From Akkermansia sp. (GTDB lineage: Bacteria; Verrucomicrobiota; Verrucomicrobiia; Verrucomicrobiales; Akkermansiaceae), in contig JAKSOU010000003.1 in the NCBI GenBank assembly GCA_024405435.1, positions 1 through 64,000 of the forward strand: 64,000 nucleotides of DNA, in the 5' to 3' direction. The position numbers and the translations under genes were made by a program. Each line of letters begins with the position of its first letter. Positions within the stretch are counted from its first letter, which is position 1. The notes under the pieces are model-generated. The model was not told where the DNA came from, did no database searches, and saw only the letters and a program-made list of their open reading frames with translations. Shown here piece after piece: positions 21,271-28,870 of this stretch.

Positions 21271-22023
21271 TTACCAGAGGTGTGGGAGGTTGAGTTCAAT
21301 GGCGCACACGCCCATGACGAGGTTGGCCACGGCGTGCATAACAATGACGGGGGTGAGCTGGCGGGTGCGCACCACCAGCAGGTACGCCAGCGAGCCGTAC
21401 AGGAACGCGCCCGCGTAGTCCGCCGGGTTATGCACCAGCATGAACGCCAGCGTGACCACCAGGTAGGAAAGCCGGCTGCCTTGGCCGAGCGGTACGGATT
21501 GCGGCTCATCACGGTTGATGCACCAGCGCATCAGGTAGCCGCGCCAGAAGTATTCCTCAATGAAAGGCACAATGAGCACGGCGCGCGCAAAGCGCAGTGC
21601 GTACGCCGCGCACGTTCCCGCGGAACCCGCGCCGAACACCGTCTCCGGCATGAACCCGCCTTCCCGCGGCACCCAGCCGAACAGGTACGGCACCAGCCAC
21701 ACGGCAATGCCCACCACGCCCGCCAGCGCGCCCCACAGGCAGCTTCCCGCGGTGCAGCCCCATTCCACGCGCCGCCGCACGCGCCACAGGTACACCGCGC
21801 ACACCAGCACCTGCAGGGCGTACACGGGGAGCTCCGGCATGCGCTGCCACCACGCGGCGTTCGGGTGGTCCCACTTCACCGCGCCCTCCACCGCCCACAG
21901 CAGCAGGTTGAACGCCAGGAAGATGATGAACGGCACGGCGTAGGTGCGGAAAAGCGCGCCCTCGCCGCCCGCGCCGCCCGCGGCGGGCGGTGGTTCGCGG
22001 CGCGCTGTCTCGCGGTCGCACAT
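21271..22023 (-). CDS. CPBP-family intramembrane metalloprotease (CAAX protease-related)
   Basis: 250 residues with about six to eight membrane helices. The active-site motifs of the CPBP/Abi family are present: the Glu pair in VLIVPFIEEYFWRGYLMR (about 165), a downstream His in LAFMLVHNPADY and a second His in VIVMHAVANLVMG. Sequence layout is closest to the CAAX prenyl protease-related proteins found beside exosortase systems, but no exosortase or PEP-CTERM protein is in the window. The ATG at 22023 follows the aminotransferase stop by 19 nt. Role unknown; it may process a membrane or exported protein. Confidence 0.87.
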   Translation of the reverse strand: MCDRETARREPPPAAGGAGGEGALFRTYAVPFIIFLAFNLLLWAVEGAVKWDHPNAAWWQRMPELPVYALQVLVCAVYLWRVRRRVEWGCTAGSCLWGALAGVVGIAVWLVPYLFGWVPREGGFMPETVFGAGSAGTCAAYALRFARAVLIVPFIEEYFWRGYLMRWCINRDEPQSVPLGQGSRLSYLVVTLAFMLVHNPADYAGAFLYGSLAYLLVVRTRQLTPVIVMHAVANLVMGVCAIELNLPHLW

Positions 22024-22042
22024 GGCGGGATAGGAAAACGGT

Positions 22043-23215
22043 TCAGCCCTTGAGCGTATCGCAGAAGCGGGCCATCTTGTCGCACGCCTCCTCCAGCAGG
22101 GAGAACGCGGTGGCGTAGCAGCAGCGCAGGTAGCCCTCGCCGCATTCGCCGAACGCCGTGCCGGGCACCGCGGCCACCTTGGCATCCTTGAGCAGGCGCA
22201 GCGCGAAATCCTTGGAGCTGATGCCGAAGCGCTTCACGCTCGGGAAGGTGTAGAACGCGCCGCCGGGCAGGTGGCAGTCCATGCCCATCTCGTTGAAGCG
22301 CTTCACGATGTAGTCGCGGCGCATGTGGTAGCTGTCGCGCATCTCGTGCATGGCGTTGGTGCCGTTCTGCAAGGCCTCGATGGCGGCCTCCTGCGCCGTG
22401 ATGGTCGGGCAGATCATCGTGTAGGAGTGGATTTTCACCATCTGGTCGATGAGCTCCCGCGGGCCGCAGGCGTAGCCCAGGCGGAACCCGGTCATGGCAA
22501 AGGCCTTGGAGAAGCCGTGCAGCAGGAGCGTGCGCTCCTTCATGCCGGGCAGGGAAGCGATGCTGGTGTGCGGCTCGCCGTCGTAGCGCAGCTCGGAGTA
22601 GATTTCATCCGTCAGCACGAACAGGTCATGCTTCACGCAGATTTGCGCGATTTGCTCCAGGGTTTCGCGGGGGGCGATGGAACCCGTGGGGTTGGTGGGG
22701 AAGTTGAGCATCAGCACCTTCGTCTTGGGCGTGATGGCCGCCTCCAGCTTCGCAGGGTTCAGCGCAAACAGGTCGTCGATGCTCGTCTCCACCGGAGTGG
22801 CAACCCCGTACGCCAGCTTAACGGAGGGCGCGTAGCTCACGTAGCACGGCTCGTGGTACAGCACCTCGTCCCCGGGGCTCAGCAGGCAGCGCAGCGCCAG
22901 GTCGATGGCCTCGCTCACGCCCACGGTCGGCAGGATTTCGCAGGCGGGGTCGTACGCCACGTGGAAGAATCCCTCCACGTAGTCGGCGATGGCGCGGCGG
23001 AGGCTCAACAGGCCGTAGTTGCTGGTGTAGGTGGTGTGTCCCTTCTCCAGGGAGAAGATGGCGGCCTCGCGGATGTTCCAGGGGGTGACGAAATCGGGTT
23101 CGCCGACGCCGAGGGAGATGATGTCCTTGCTGCCGGTGACGAGGTCGAAGAATTCGCGGATGCCGGAACGCGGCAAATCCACGACCTGTTTGGAGAGCAT
23201 GCGGTCCCAGTTCAT
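22043..23215 (-). CDS. PLP-dependent class I/II aminotransferase (AlaT/YugH-like)
   Basis: 390 residues, cytoplasmic fold-type I aminotransferase. Conserved features include SLGVGEPDFVTPWNI near the start, LNFPTNPTGS (substrate-binding Asn), LTDEIYSELRYDG (Asp for the PLP ring) and the Schiff-base lysine in LLHGFSKAFAMTGFRLGY. The layout Lrp-type regulator followed directly by this aminotransferase (3-nt gap) is the same as yugG-yugH (alaR-alaT) of Bacillus subtilis, where the enzyme makes alanine from pyruvate. That makes alanine transaminase the best guess; aspartate or aromatic substrates are not excluded. Confidence 0.9.
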   Translation of the reverse strand: MNWDRMLSKQVVDLPRSGIREFFDLVTGSKDIISLGVGEPDFVTPWNIREAAIFSLEKGHTTYTSNYGLLSLRRAIADYVEGFFHVAYDPACEILPTVGVSEAIDLALRCLLSPGDEVLYHEPCYVSYAPSVKLAYGVATPVETSIDDLFALNPAKLEAAITPKTKVLMLNFPTNPTGSIAPRETLEQIAQICVKHDLFVLTDEIYSELRYDGEPHTSIASLPGMKERTLLLHGFSKAFAMTGFRLGYACGPRELIDQMVKIHSYTMICPTITAQEAAIEALQNGTNAMHEMRDSYHMRRDYIVKRFNEMGMDCHLPGGAFYTFPSVKRFGISSKDFALRLLKDAKVAAVPGTAFGECGEGYLRCCYATAFSLLEEACDKMARFCDTLKG

Positions 23216-23218
23216 GGC

Positions 23219-23695
23219 TTATGGAGCAACGCTGATGCGTTCATCGGTTTCCGCCTCGTCGAACAGGAGGCCGTTCTGCTTGTAGGTCTTCAGGCGGAAG
23301 TGCGTGGCGGTGGAGAGCACGCCCTCCATGCTGGAGAGTTTCTCGCTGACAAAGCGCGCCACCTCCAGCAGCGTCTTCGCCTCCACCAGAATCAGCAGGT
23401 CGAACCCGCCGGATATCAGGAAGCAGCTGCGCACCTCGTCGAACCGCGCAATGCGCTTCGCCAGCCGGTTGAAGCCGCCGCCGCGCTCCGGCGTGCAGCG
23501 CACCTCGATGAGCGCGGACACGCCCTCCTTGTCGTCGTTCAGGATGGCCTGGTAGCCCACGATGCGGCCCTCGGCCTCCAGCTTGGCGCGCGTGGCCGCC
23601 ACCTCCGCGGGGTCCACACCCAGGCGCGCGGCCAACTGCTCGTCGCTCAGGCGGGCATCCGTCTCCAACATCTTGAGAAGGGCATTCTGTGTCAT
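23219..23695 (-). CDS. Lrp/AsnC-family transcriptional regulator
   Basis: 158 residues. An N-terminal winged helix-turn-helix (KMLETDARLSDEQLAARLG, then VAATRAKLEAEGRIVGYQA, about residues 5-55) is followed by the RAM/AsnC effector domain (about 70-150; LIEVRCTPERGGGFNRLAKR and CFLISGGFDLLILVEAKTL). This is the standard size and order for the family. It precedes an aminotransferase by 3 nt, so it probably senses an amino acid and controls the operon. Its promoter (23705-23732) lies back to back with that of the divergent Sel1 gene, and both could be regulated by the same bound protein. Confidence 0.93.
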   Translation of the reverse strand: MTQNALLKMLETDARLSDEQLAARLGVDPAEVAATRAKLEAEGRIVGYQAILNDDKEGVSALIEVRCTPERGGGFNRLAKRIARFDEVRSCFLISGGFDLLILVEAKTLLEVARFVSEKLSSMEGVLSTATHFRLKTYKQNGLLFDEAETDERISVAP

Positions 23696-23704
23696 GGTGC
23701 GTGT

Positions 23705-23732
23705 ATCATACCACCCAGCCCCCCCAAGTCAA
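23705..23732 (-). promoter_or_regulatory. Predicted promoter of the Lrp-aminotransferase-CPBP-DUF4126-nucleotidyltransferase-MBL operon
   Basis: TTGACT (23727-23732), 16-nt spacer, TATGAT (23705-23710). Nine nt separate the -10 box from the ATG at 23695. Confidence 0.65.
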
Positions 23733-23762
23733 GGGCATTTGCCGCGTGCTGACTTGAAATGG

Positions 23763-23791
23763 TGGACAAGGGGCGGGGTTCGTGGTATAGA
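23763..23791 (+). promoter_or_regulatory. Predicted promoter of the Sel1-queG operon
   Basis: TGGACA (23763-23768), 17-nt spacer, TATAGA (23786-23791). The ATG at 23798 follows after 6 nt. The promoter argues against the longer in-frame start at 23759, which would lie upstream of it. Confidence 0.55.
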
Positions 23792-23797
23792 GATTGC

Positions 23798-24766
23798 ATG
23801 CGCATGAAAGCCGCCGGATTCTGCATGCTCGCCTGCCTGGCCGCCGCCGTGGCGGGCGGCGCCGAGCCGCAGCCGAACGCGCCCTCTCCGGAGGACGCCC
23901 GCAGCATGTACGTGCGGGCGAACGCCATGCTGGCGGACGCCCGCAACGGCGATGTGGACCGCGTGCCCCAGCTGCTGGAGGCCGCCGCGCCGGTCTACTT
24001 CCCGGCGGCGTACAAGCTGCTGGAGGTGTATGAGGGCCGCTACAAGGGCATCCCGGAGCAGCCTGAGAAGGCGGCGCGGCTGGCGCGCCGCCTGGCGGAG
24101 GACGACAGCGCGGGGGATGCCGTGCAGGCCGCCATGCGCGCGGTGGCCATGTTCCAGCTGGCGGGGTACTTGGAGAAGGGGCGCGGCTGCGTGGCGGACA
24201 TGCCCCAGGCGGTGATGTGGATGAAACGCGCGGCGGATGCCGGGAACGAGGCGGCGCGCGTGGAGCTGGCGCGCTACCTGATGCTCGGCAAGGGCGTGAA
24301 ACAGGATGCCGGGCACGCGCGCGAAACGCTCATTGGCGTGGCCCGCCGCGCCCCGCAAACACCCAAGGTCTTTTTCTATTTGGGCACCATGTGCTACAAG
24401 GGGCTGGGCCAGAAGGCGGACTACTACACCGCCGCGCGCCTGTTCGAGGCCGGTGTGAAGCGCCGCGACGCCGATTGCATGAACAACCTGGCCGTGATGT
24501 ACGAATACGGCTTGGGCGTGCCGCGCAACGCGCAGGCCGCCGCCACCCTCTACCGCCGCGCAGCCGAAATCGGCAACAGGGAGGCCTCCTCCAACCTGCA
24601 GCGCTTTTCCTTCAAGGAGAACGCCAAGGCCAGCCGAAGCCAGTCCACCCCGCCCGCGGAGCGCGTGCTCAACGCCGCACTGCGCCTGGTGGATGCCCTG
24701 CCGCTGCCGGAACCCTGGCCCACGCGCCTGAAGGCGGCCCTCACCCGCACGCCCGCCAAGCCATGA
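23798..24766 (+). CDS. Secreted Sel1-repeat protein
   Basis: 322 residues. A signal peptide (MRMKAAGFCMLACLAAAVAG) is followed by TPR-like Sel1 repeats: AVMWMKRAADAGNEAARVEL, YFPAAYKLLEVYEGRYKG, AARLFEAGVKRRDADCMNNL and ATLYRRAAEIGNREASSNL, each with the G-N/D-A spacing of the family. Such proteins act as periplasmic or outer-membrane scaffolds for protein-protein contacts; no partner is evident. The start is 23798 (or 23804) because a promoter ends at 23791. The stop codon overlaps the queG start (ATGA), so the two genes are translationally coupled although no shared function is obvious. Confidence 0.86.
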   Translation: MRMKAAGFCMLACLAAAVAGGAEPQPNAPSPEDARSMYVRANAMLADARNGDVDRVPQLLEAAAPVYFPAAYKLLEVYEGRYKGIPEQPEKAARLARRLAEDDSAGDAVQAAMRAVAMFQLAGYLEKGRGCVADMPQAVMWMKRAADAGNEAARVELARYLMLGKGVKQDAGHARETLIGVARRAPQTPKVFFYLGTMCYKGLGQKADYYTAARLFEAGVKRRDADCMNNLAVMYEYGLGVPRNAQAAATLYRRAAEIGNREASSNLQRFSFKENAKASRSQSTPPAERVLNAALRLVDALPLPEPWPTRLKAALTRTPAKP

Positions 24767-25665
24767 GCGCCGCCCTCCAAGCGCTGGAGCGGGCCGCCGC
24801 CGCACTCGGCTTCTCCGCCGTGGGCGTGGCACCCGCGGATGCCGACCAGGGGGAGCACCTGCGCCAATGGCTTGCAGAAGGCATGCACGCCGGCATGCTC
24901 TGGATGGAGCGCCACCTCCCCGCACGCCTCAACCCGCAGCTCGTCCTGCCCGGCGCGCGCAGCGTCGTCATCCTCACCTACGAATACGCGCGCCGGGATG
25001 CCCGCCCGCAGCCCGGCGCCGTGGCGCGCTACGCCCAGGGGGAGGACTACCACAAGCTGCTGGCGGGCAAGCTGGCGGATTTGGACGAGACGCTGCAGAT
25101 GTACGGCGGGGAGCAGCGCTGCTTCACGGATTCAGGTCCCGTGAGCGAGCGCTTCTTCGCGTGGCGCGCCGGGCTGGGCTGGATCGGCCGCAACGGCCTG
25201 CTCATCCGCCCCGGGCGCGGCTCGTACTGCTTCCTCGCCTCCATCCTCACCACGCTGCAGCTGCCCTGCGGAACGCCCATGAACAGCCATTGCGGCAACT
25301 GCCGCCGCTGTGAGGACGCATGCCCCACCCGCGCCCTGCACAACGGCTGCTGCGATGCCGGGAAGTGCCTATCATACTGGACCATCGAGGCCCACGAGCC
25401 CATGCCGCCCGCTATCGCCGCCGCACTCGGCAACCGCCTCTACGGCTGCGACGCCTGCCAGGAGGCCTGCCCCTGGAACGCCGCCGCCAAACCCGCGCGC
25501 ATCGACCCCCACCTGCTCATGCCCGCCCAACTGCGGGACATGCCGCTTGCGGAGATAGAAAACCTGACGGAGGATGCATTCGCGGAGCTCTTCACCGGCA
25601 CGCCCATCCGCCGCATCGGCCGCGCCCACCTGGCCGCCAATGCACGCACTATTTCCAAATCGTAA
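24763..25665 (+). CDS. queG: Epoxyqueuosine reductase
   Basis: Cobalamin-dependent iron-sulfur enzyme that performs the last step of queuosine synthesis, reducing epoxyqueuosine in the wobble position of tRNAs with GUN anticodons. 300 residues, shorter than the E. coli protein (379) because the C-terminal HEAT-like extension is missing, as in other short QueG forms. DUF1730-type N-terminal blocks (SVVILTYEYAR, GRNGLLIRPGRGSYCFL) precede two 4Fe-4S motifs, CGNCRRCEDACP and CDACQEACPWN. It overlaps the Sel1 gene by 4 nt. The last residues (ISKS and the stop) are encoded by an AT-rich dispersed repeat. Confidence 0.94.
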   Translation: MSAALQALERAAAALGFSAVGVAPADADQGEHLRQWLAEGMHAGMLWMERHLPARLNPQLVLPGARSVVILTYEYARRDARPQPGAVARYAQGEDYHKLLAGKLADLDETLQMYGGEQRCFTDSGPVSERFFAWRAGLGWIGRNGLLIRPGRGSYCFLASILTTLQLPCGTPMNSHCGNCRRCEDACPTRALHNGCCDAGKCLSYWTIEAHEPMPPAIAAALGNRLYGCDACQEACPWNAAAKPARIDPHLLMPAQLRDMPLAEIENLTEDAFAELFTGTPIRRIGRAHLAANARTISKS

Positions 25666-25700
25666 ATAGTAAATCGCCTGCCTTGGCGGAGACGGGTCAA
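25653..25700. repeat. AT-rich dispersed repeat at the queG 3' end
   Basis: CAAATCGTAAATAGTAAATCG (split CAAATCGTAAATAG/TAAATCG) and then GTCAATCGTCAATTCAG, with a small GC hairpin between. The first TAA is the queG stop codon. It is a same-orientation partner of the copy at 27287-27312, on the other side of the AbiE pair. Confidence 0.7.
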
Positions 25701-25708
25701 TCGTCAAT

Positions 25709-26626
25709 TCAGATGCCCCTCGGGTCAATCCATCCCTTGTCGGGTTGCCATTTCTGTGCGAATTCCTCGTCGGCGGCGAAGGCATGGACGACGGGGGCTA
25801 AAAAACGGCTGATGCCGCGCATGACTTCATCGAAAGGCAAGGCATCTTGGTGCAGAGTGTGCATAAAGTTTTCCCACTTGCGGAGCATGCCCTCGTGGGT
25901 CTCCAGTGAAGCCAGCCGGGAAAACAGGGAGTCGTTGCAGGGAGTGTGGCGATTGCCCATGGTATCGCGCAGGCCCTTTGCCAGGGGGGTGCCTTCAAAC
26001 GGGAAATGGCGGGAGAGGAAGTAAATGTCGTAGAAGTCTTTCATGCGGCTGTTCAATTCCAAGCGGCGCAGCATGGCATCAAGCTTTTCGGCAATGGTGC
26101 TTTCCAGCGAGTAGGTGAGGAGCTTGGGCGGTGTGAAATCTGGCAGCATCGCGTATACATCACGCTCGCATGCCGCTGGGGTGATGACATCTCCCACGCC
26201 CAAATCGATACCAAATGGCACGCGCACGTTCAGAATATGACCGATAAGCTGGATGCCCAGTCCAGGGTATTGCTTTTCCAAGGCTATCGGCTTGATTTTG
26301 CCCAAGGTGAATGAGACGAAACCATTGCCGCTCTCGGTGGCGATGATGTCCTCCACCATAGCCTTCACCTGGGCCTCGCCGTTGGGAAGTCCCTTCATCA
26401 GGAAATCCACGTCGATGGTGGGCCTGCTTTGGAAACGCGTCAGCGAGTAGATGAAGAGTCCACCCTTGAGGACGAGATGCTTTCTGTACGGCGACAGGGA
26501 GAGGCGGCGCAGGAATTCTTCCTGCACGAAAAGCTGGAGGCAGTGCTGATAGCTGATGCCGCCCTGTTTGGCGCGGTTTCTAAGGCGGGCCAGGGCAGAC
26601 GCTGCGCGGTTGGTGACTACAGCCAT
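25709..26626 (-). CDS. AbiEii-type nucleotidyltransferase toxin
   Basis: 305 residues. The nucleotidyltransferase core is LVLKGGLFIYSLTRFQSRPT followed by IDVDFLMKG (the GG and paired Asp of the AbiEii/AbiGii toxin fold, about residues 50-78). A later segment, STIAEKLDAMLRRLELNSRMKDFYD, is the conserved helical block of the family. In type IV AbiE systems the toxin inhibits growth, in the characterised Streptococcus case through GTP-dependent nucleotidyl transfer, and some systems block phage. It overlaps the end of the antitoxin gene by 10 nt, the usual coupled antitoxin-toxin order. Confidence 0.9.
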   Translation of the reverse strand: MAVVTNRAASALARLRNRAKQGGISYQHCLQLFVQEEFLRRLSLSPYRKHLVLKGGLFIYSLTRFQSRPTIDVDFLMKGLPNGEAQVKAMVEDIIATESGNGFVSFTLGKIKPIALEKQYPGLGIQLIGHILNVRVPFGIDLGVGDVITPAACERDVYAMLPDFTPPKLLTYSLESTIAEKLDAMLRRLELNSRMKDFYDIYFLSRHFPFEGTPLAKGLRDTMGNRHTPCNDSLFSRLASLETHEGMLRKWENFMHTLHQDALPFDEVMRGISRFLAPVVHAFAADEEFAQKWQPDKGWIDPRGI

Positions 26627-27216
26627 GGCTCAATGAGGTTTTGCACGCTTTGCCTGCAGCGCAGCCGTTGCGCGTAGTCGAGCAGCTGTGAGGTGTTCAT
26701 GTGCGGGTCCTCCACGTACGCCCTCACGGCCTTGCGCAGGATTTCCGGGTCTATGGAGTTGCGGAAGCGCAGGCAGTCGCAGATGACGCGGTCGCGGTTG
26801 TGCATGTGGACGGGGATGCCGTCCATCGTTTCCCGGCACACGCCGAGCTGCAGGGTGGTGGGTGTCAGGAAGTGCGGCTGCACGGCGGGATAGTGCAGGC
26901 AAAAGCGTTTCCGATTGGAGAATTTGGAGACCGCCAGGTGCCATTCGTCCGGCGTGCGTTCCGTGTAGCCGTAATGGAACAGCGCGGTTTGCATGCAGAA
27001 CACCGCATCCGGGAACAGACGTGTCAGCGTCCGCACATCGGAAGGAGCGCTTTCGCCAATCCACTGGTAGTGGCCGCGCCGCACGCACTCCACCATGCCG
27101 TCCGCCATCAGCTGTTGCAGCCGGTAGTGGTTAATGCCCGCCGCGCGCAGCTCCGCCGTGCGCGCCATGCCCCCATGGCGCGCAAACACTTCCTTTGCCG
27201 ATACATGAGCTTTCAT
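26617..27216 (-). CDS. AbiEi-type antitoxin/transcriptional regulator
   Basis: 199 residues. The N-terminal winged helix (EVFARHGGMARTAELRAAGI, then NHYRLQQLMADGMVECVRRG, residues about 9-50) is the DNA-binding AbiEi_4-type domain. The remainder (TALFHYGYTERTPDEWHLAV, then VHMHNRDRVICDCLRFRNSI) is the conserved AbiEi C-terminal fold, responsible for antitoxin activity in the family. Known AbiEi proteins repress their own promoter by binding inverted repeats, and a perfect 9-bp inverted repeat flanks the start region here (27215-27265). Confidence 0.88.
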   Translation of the reverse strand: MKAHVSAKEVFARHGGMARTAELRAAGINHYRLQQLMADGMVECVRRGHYQWIGESAPSDVRTLTRLFPDAVFCMQTALFHYGYTERTPDEWHLAVSKFSNRKRFCLHYPAVQPHFLTPTTLQLGVCRETMDGIPVHMHNRDRVICDCLRFRNSIDPEILRKAVRAYVEDPHMNTSQLLDYAQRLRCRQSVQNLIEPWL

Positions 27217-27265
27217 TTGCTAAAAGGTACACCGCAAGCAGCGTACGGCAGACACATTAGCAAAT
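27215..27265. promoter_or_regulatory. Inverted repeat, candidate AbiEi operator
   Basis: ATTTGCTAA (27215-27223) and TTAGCAAAT (27257-27265) are perfect reverse complements, 33 nt apart, with the proximal arm overlapping the AbiEi start codon. AbiEi proteins of known systems bind paired inverted repeats in their promoter; that this is such a site is inferred. Confidence 0.55.
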
Positions 27266-27286
27266 CTCATTACGCATGGCAAGAGA

Positions 27287-27312
27287 AAAACAAAATTGCA
27301 AATCGTAAATCC
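27287..27312. repeat. AT-rich dispersed repeat beside the AbiE pair
   Basis: CAAAATTGCAAATCGTAAAT, same family and same orientation as the copy at 25653-25700, so the AbiE module is flanked by direct repeats. Confidence 0.65.
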
Positions 27313-27960
27313 CTAGATATCCTCTGTTTCTGGGAGAGAGACGATTCGTTCGGCGGTTGCGGCGAGGAGGCGGAGGGGGTGGAAGGCGGTGGCGGCGGCC
27401 AGGAGCGCGCTGGCGGCGCGGAGGGGCAGAAGCCCCTCGAAATCCGTGAGGAAGGCCCCGAGCAGGAACAGGGGGAAGAGCGCGCAAAGGATGCGCAGGC
27501 TCCAGGGTGCAGCCTTGGTGTTGGGCAGGTTGAGCAGAACGGCGAAGAGGGCGATGGCGCAGATGTAGAGGGGGATTTCCTCCTGCCGCGCCAGCAGGGG
27601 TTCGTGCATGATGAGCGTGTACGCCACGCAAACGGGGATCAGCAGGGAGAGGAAGGCACCCAGCTGGGTGAAGAAGCGGGTGAACACGCTGCCGCGCCCG
27701 GATGGCAGTACCAGATGGCACCACGCCGCCAGCGGCCCCAGCATGAAGGCCCCCGCCAGCAGGAAGAGAGAACCCGCGCCGCCCGCCAGCACCCCCGCCG
27801 CCAGCAGGAACCGGCTCTGCACCCCCGCCGCCAGCGTGGCGCACGCTATCTCCGCCACGGAGCACAGGGCCCCCGCCAGAATGCAAATCAGCAGCAGGCG
27901 CGCCAGCACCGCGGCCACGCGTTTCACGCCAGGGTAGATGGGCCACTCGTCATTCATCAT
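27313..27960 (-). CDS. Hypothetical inner-membrane protein
   Basis: 215 residues, family not recognised. Five to six hydrophobic segments: LLLICILAGALCSVAEIACA, FLLAAGVLAGGAGSLFLLAG, GPLAAWCHLVL, FLSLLIPVCVAYTLIM, YICAIALFAVLLN and ILCALFPLFLLGAFL. The N-terminus is short and cytoplasmic (MMNDEWPIYPGVKR). The start overlaps the end of prmC by 11 nt, so it is the third gene of the prfA-prmC operon; this suggests co-expression, not necessarily a role in translation. Start could be either of two adjacent ATGs (27960 or 27957). Confidence 0.7.
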   Translation of the reverse strand: MMNDEWPIYPGVKRVAAVLARLLLICILAGALCSVAEIACATLAAGVQSRFLLAAGVLAGGAGSLFLLAGAFMLGPLAAWCHLVLPSGRGSVFTRFFTQLGAFLSLLIPVCVAYTLIMHEPLLARQEEIPLYICAIALFAVLLNLPNTKAAPWSLRILCALFPLFLLGAFLTDFEGLLPLRAASALLAAATAFHPLRLLAATAERIVSLPETEDI

Positions 27961-28861
27961 CGCTCGGTGTTTCCTCCTGCGGCTCCTCCCGGCGCTCAGG
28001 CGCGTAGCCGATTGGGAAACGGGGCTTTCCGCTCATGTCGGTGAGCACCTCGGTATCGGTGAAACCAAGCTGTTGCATGAAATCACGCACAACCTCACCC
28101 TGGTCGTGCCCCACCTCCAGCGCCACGAGCGCGCGGCTGGCGAGATGGGGGAGAGCCTCCTGCAGGAAGCGGCGCACCACGTCCAGCCCGTCCGGCCCGC
28201 CGTAGAGGGCTGCGGCGGGGTCGTGGGCCACCTCGGCGGCCACAGGTTCGCCGTCCGGCACGTAGGGCAGGTTGGCCAGCACCAGGTGGAAGGGAGAGGG
28301 CGGGGTGATGGCGCTCTCCGCGGTGTCGTTCCAGGCGGAGAACAAATCGCTGCGGTAGGTCTGCACCTTGGCGCCGAGGGAGTTGGCGTTCTCTAGCGTG
28401 AGCGCGAGCGCGGCATCCGAGATATCCGCCATCACCACGGTGGGGTGGTGTGCCGCCAGCTCCAGCGCCAGGGTGATGCCGATGATGCCGGAGCCGCAGC
28501 CCATGTCCAGCACGCGCATGCCCTCGCGCTTTTCCGCGCGGGCCAGCGCCAGCTCCACCAGCTCCTCCGTCTCCGGCCGCGGGATGAGGGCGCGGGCGTC
28601 CGTGCGGAACTCGCGGCGGTAGAATTCCGTGCTGCCCAGCAGGTGCTGCAGCGGCACGCCCTGGCCGCGCTGCCGCAGCAGATCGCGCAGCGGCGCCAGG
28701 CGCTCCTCCGGCAGCGGCTCGTCGAAGTGCAAGTACAGCCAGGTGCGGTCGCAGCCCAGCACGTGCACCATGAGGCTTTGCATGGAGTGCCGCGCGCCCT
28801 CGATGCCGCGCGCCTCCAGGTACTGCGTGCCCCTTGTCAGGACCTCGTTGACGGTTTTCAT
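27950..28861 (-). CDS. prmC: Peptide chain release factor N5-glutamine methyltransferase
   Basis: 303 residues, cytoplasmic SAM-dependent enzyme that methylates the glutamine of the GGQ motif in release factors. The N-terminal helical domain is followed by the linker PLQHLLGSTEFYRREF and ALIPRPETEELVELAL. The SAM site is VLDMGCGSGIIGITLAL. The substrate motif, NPPY in most members, is ANLPYVP here, an Asn-Leu-Pro-Tyr variant. Gene order prfA-prmC with a 9-nt gap places the enzyme next to its substrate gene, which supports the call strongly. Confidence 0.94.
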   Translation of the reverse strand: MKTVNEVLTRGTQYLEARGIEGARHSMQSLMVHVLGCDRTWLYLHFDEPLPEERLAPLRDLLRQRGQGVPLQHLLGSTEFYRREFRTDARALIPRPETEELVELALARAEKREGMRVLDMGCGSGIIGITLALELAAHHPTVVMADISDAALALTLENANSLGAKVQTYRSDLFSAWNDTAESAITPPSPFHLVLANLPYVPDGEPVAAEVAHDPAAALYGGPDGLDVVRRFLQEALPHLASRALVALEVGHDQGEVVRDFMQQLGFTDTEVLTDMSGKPRFPIGYAPERREEPQEETPSDDE

Positions 28862-28870
28862 GGCGTGTCG

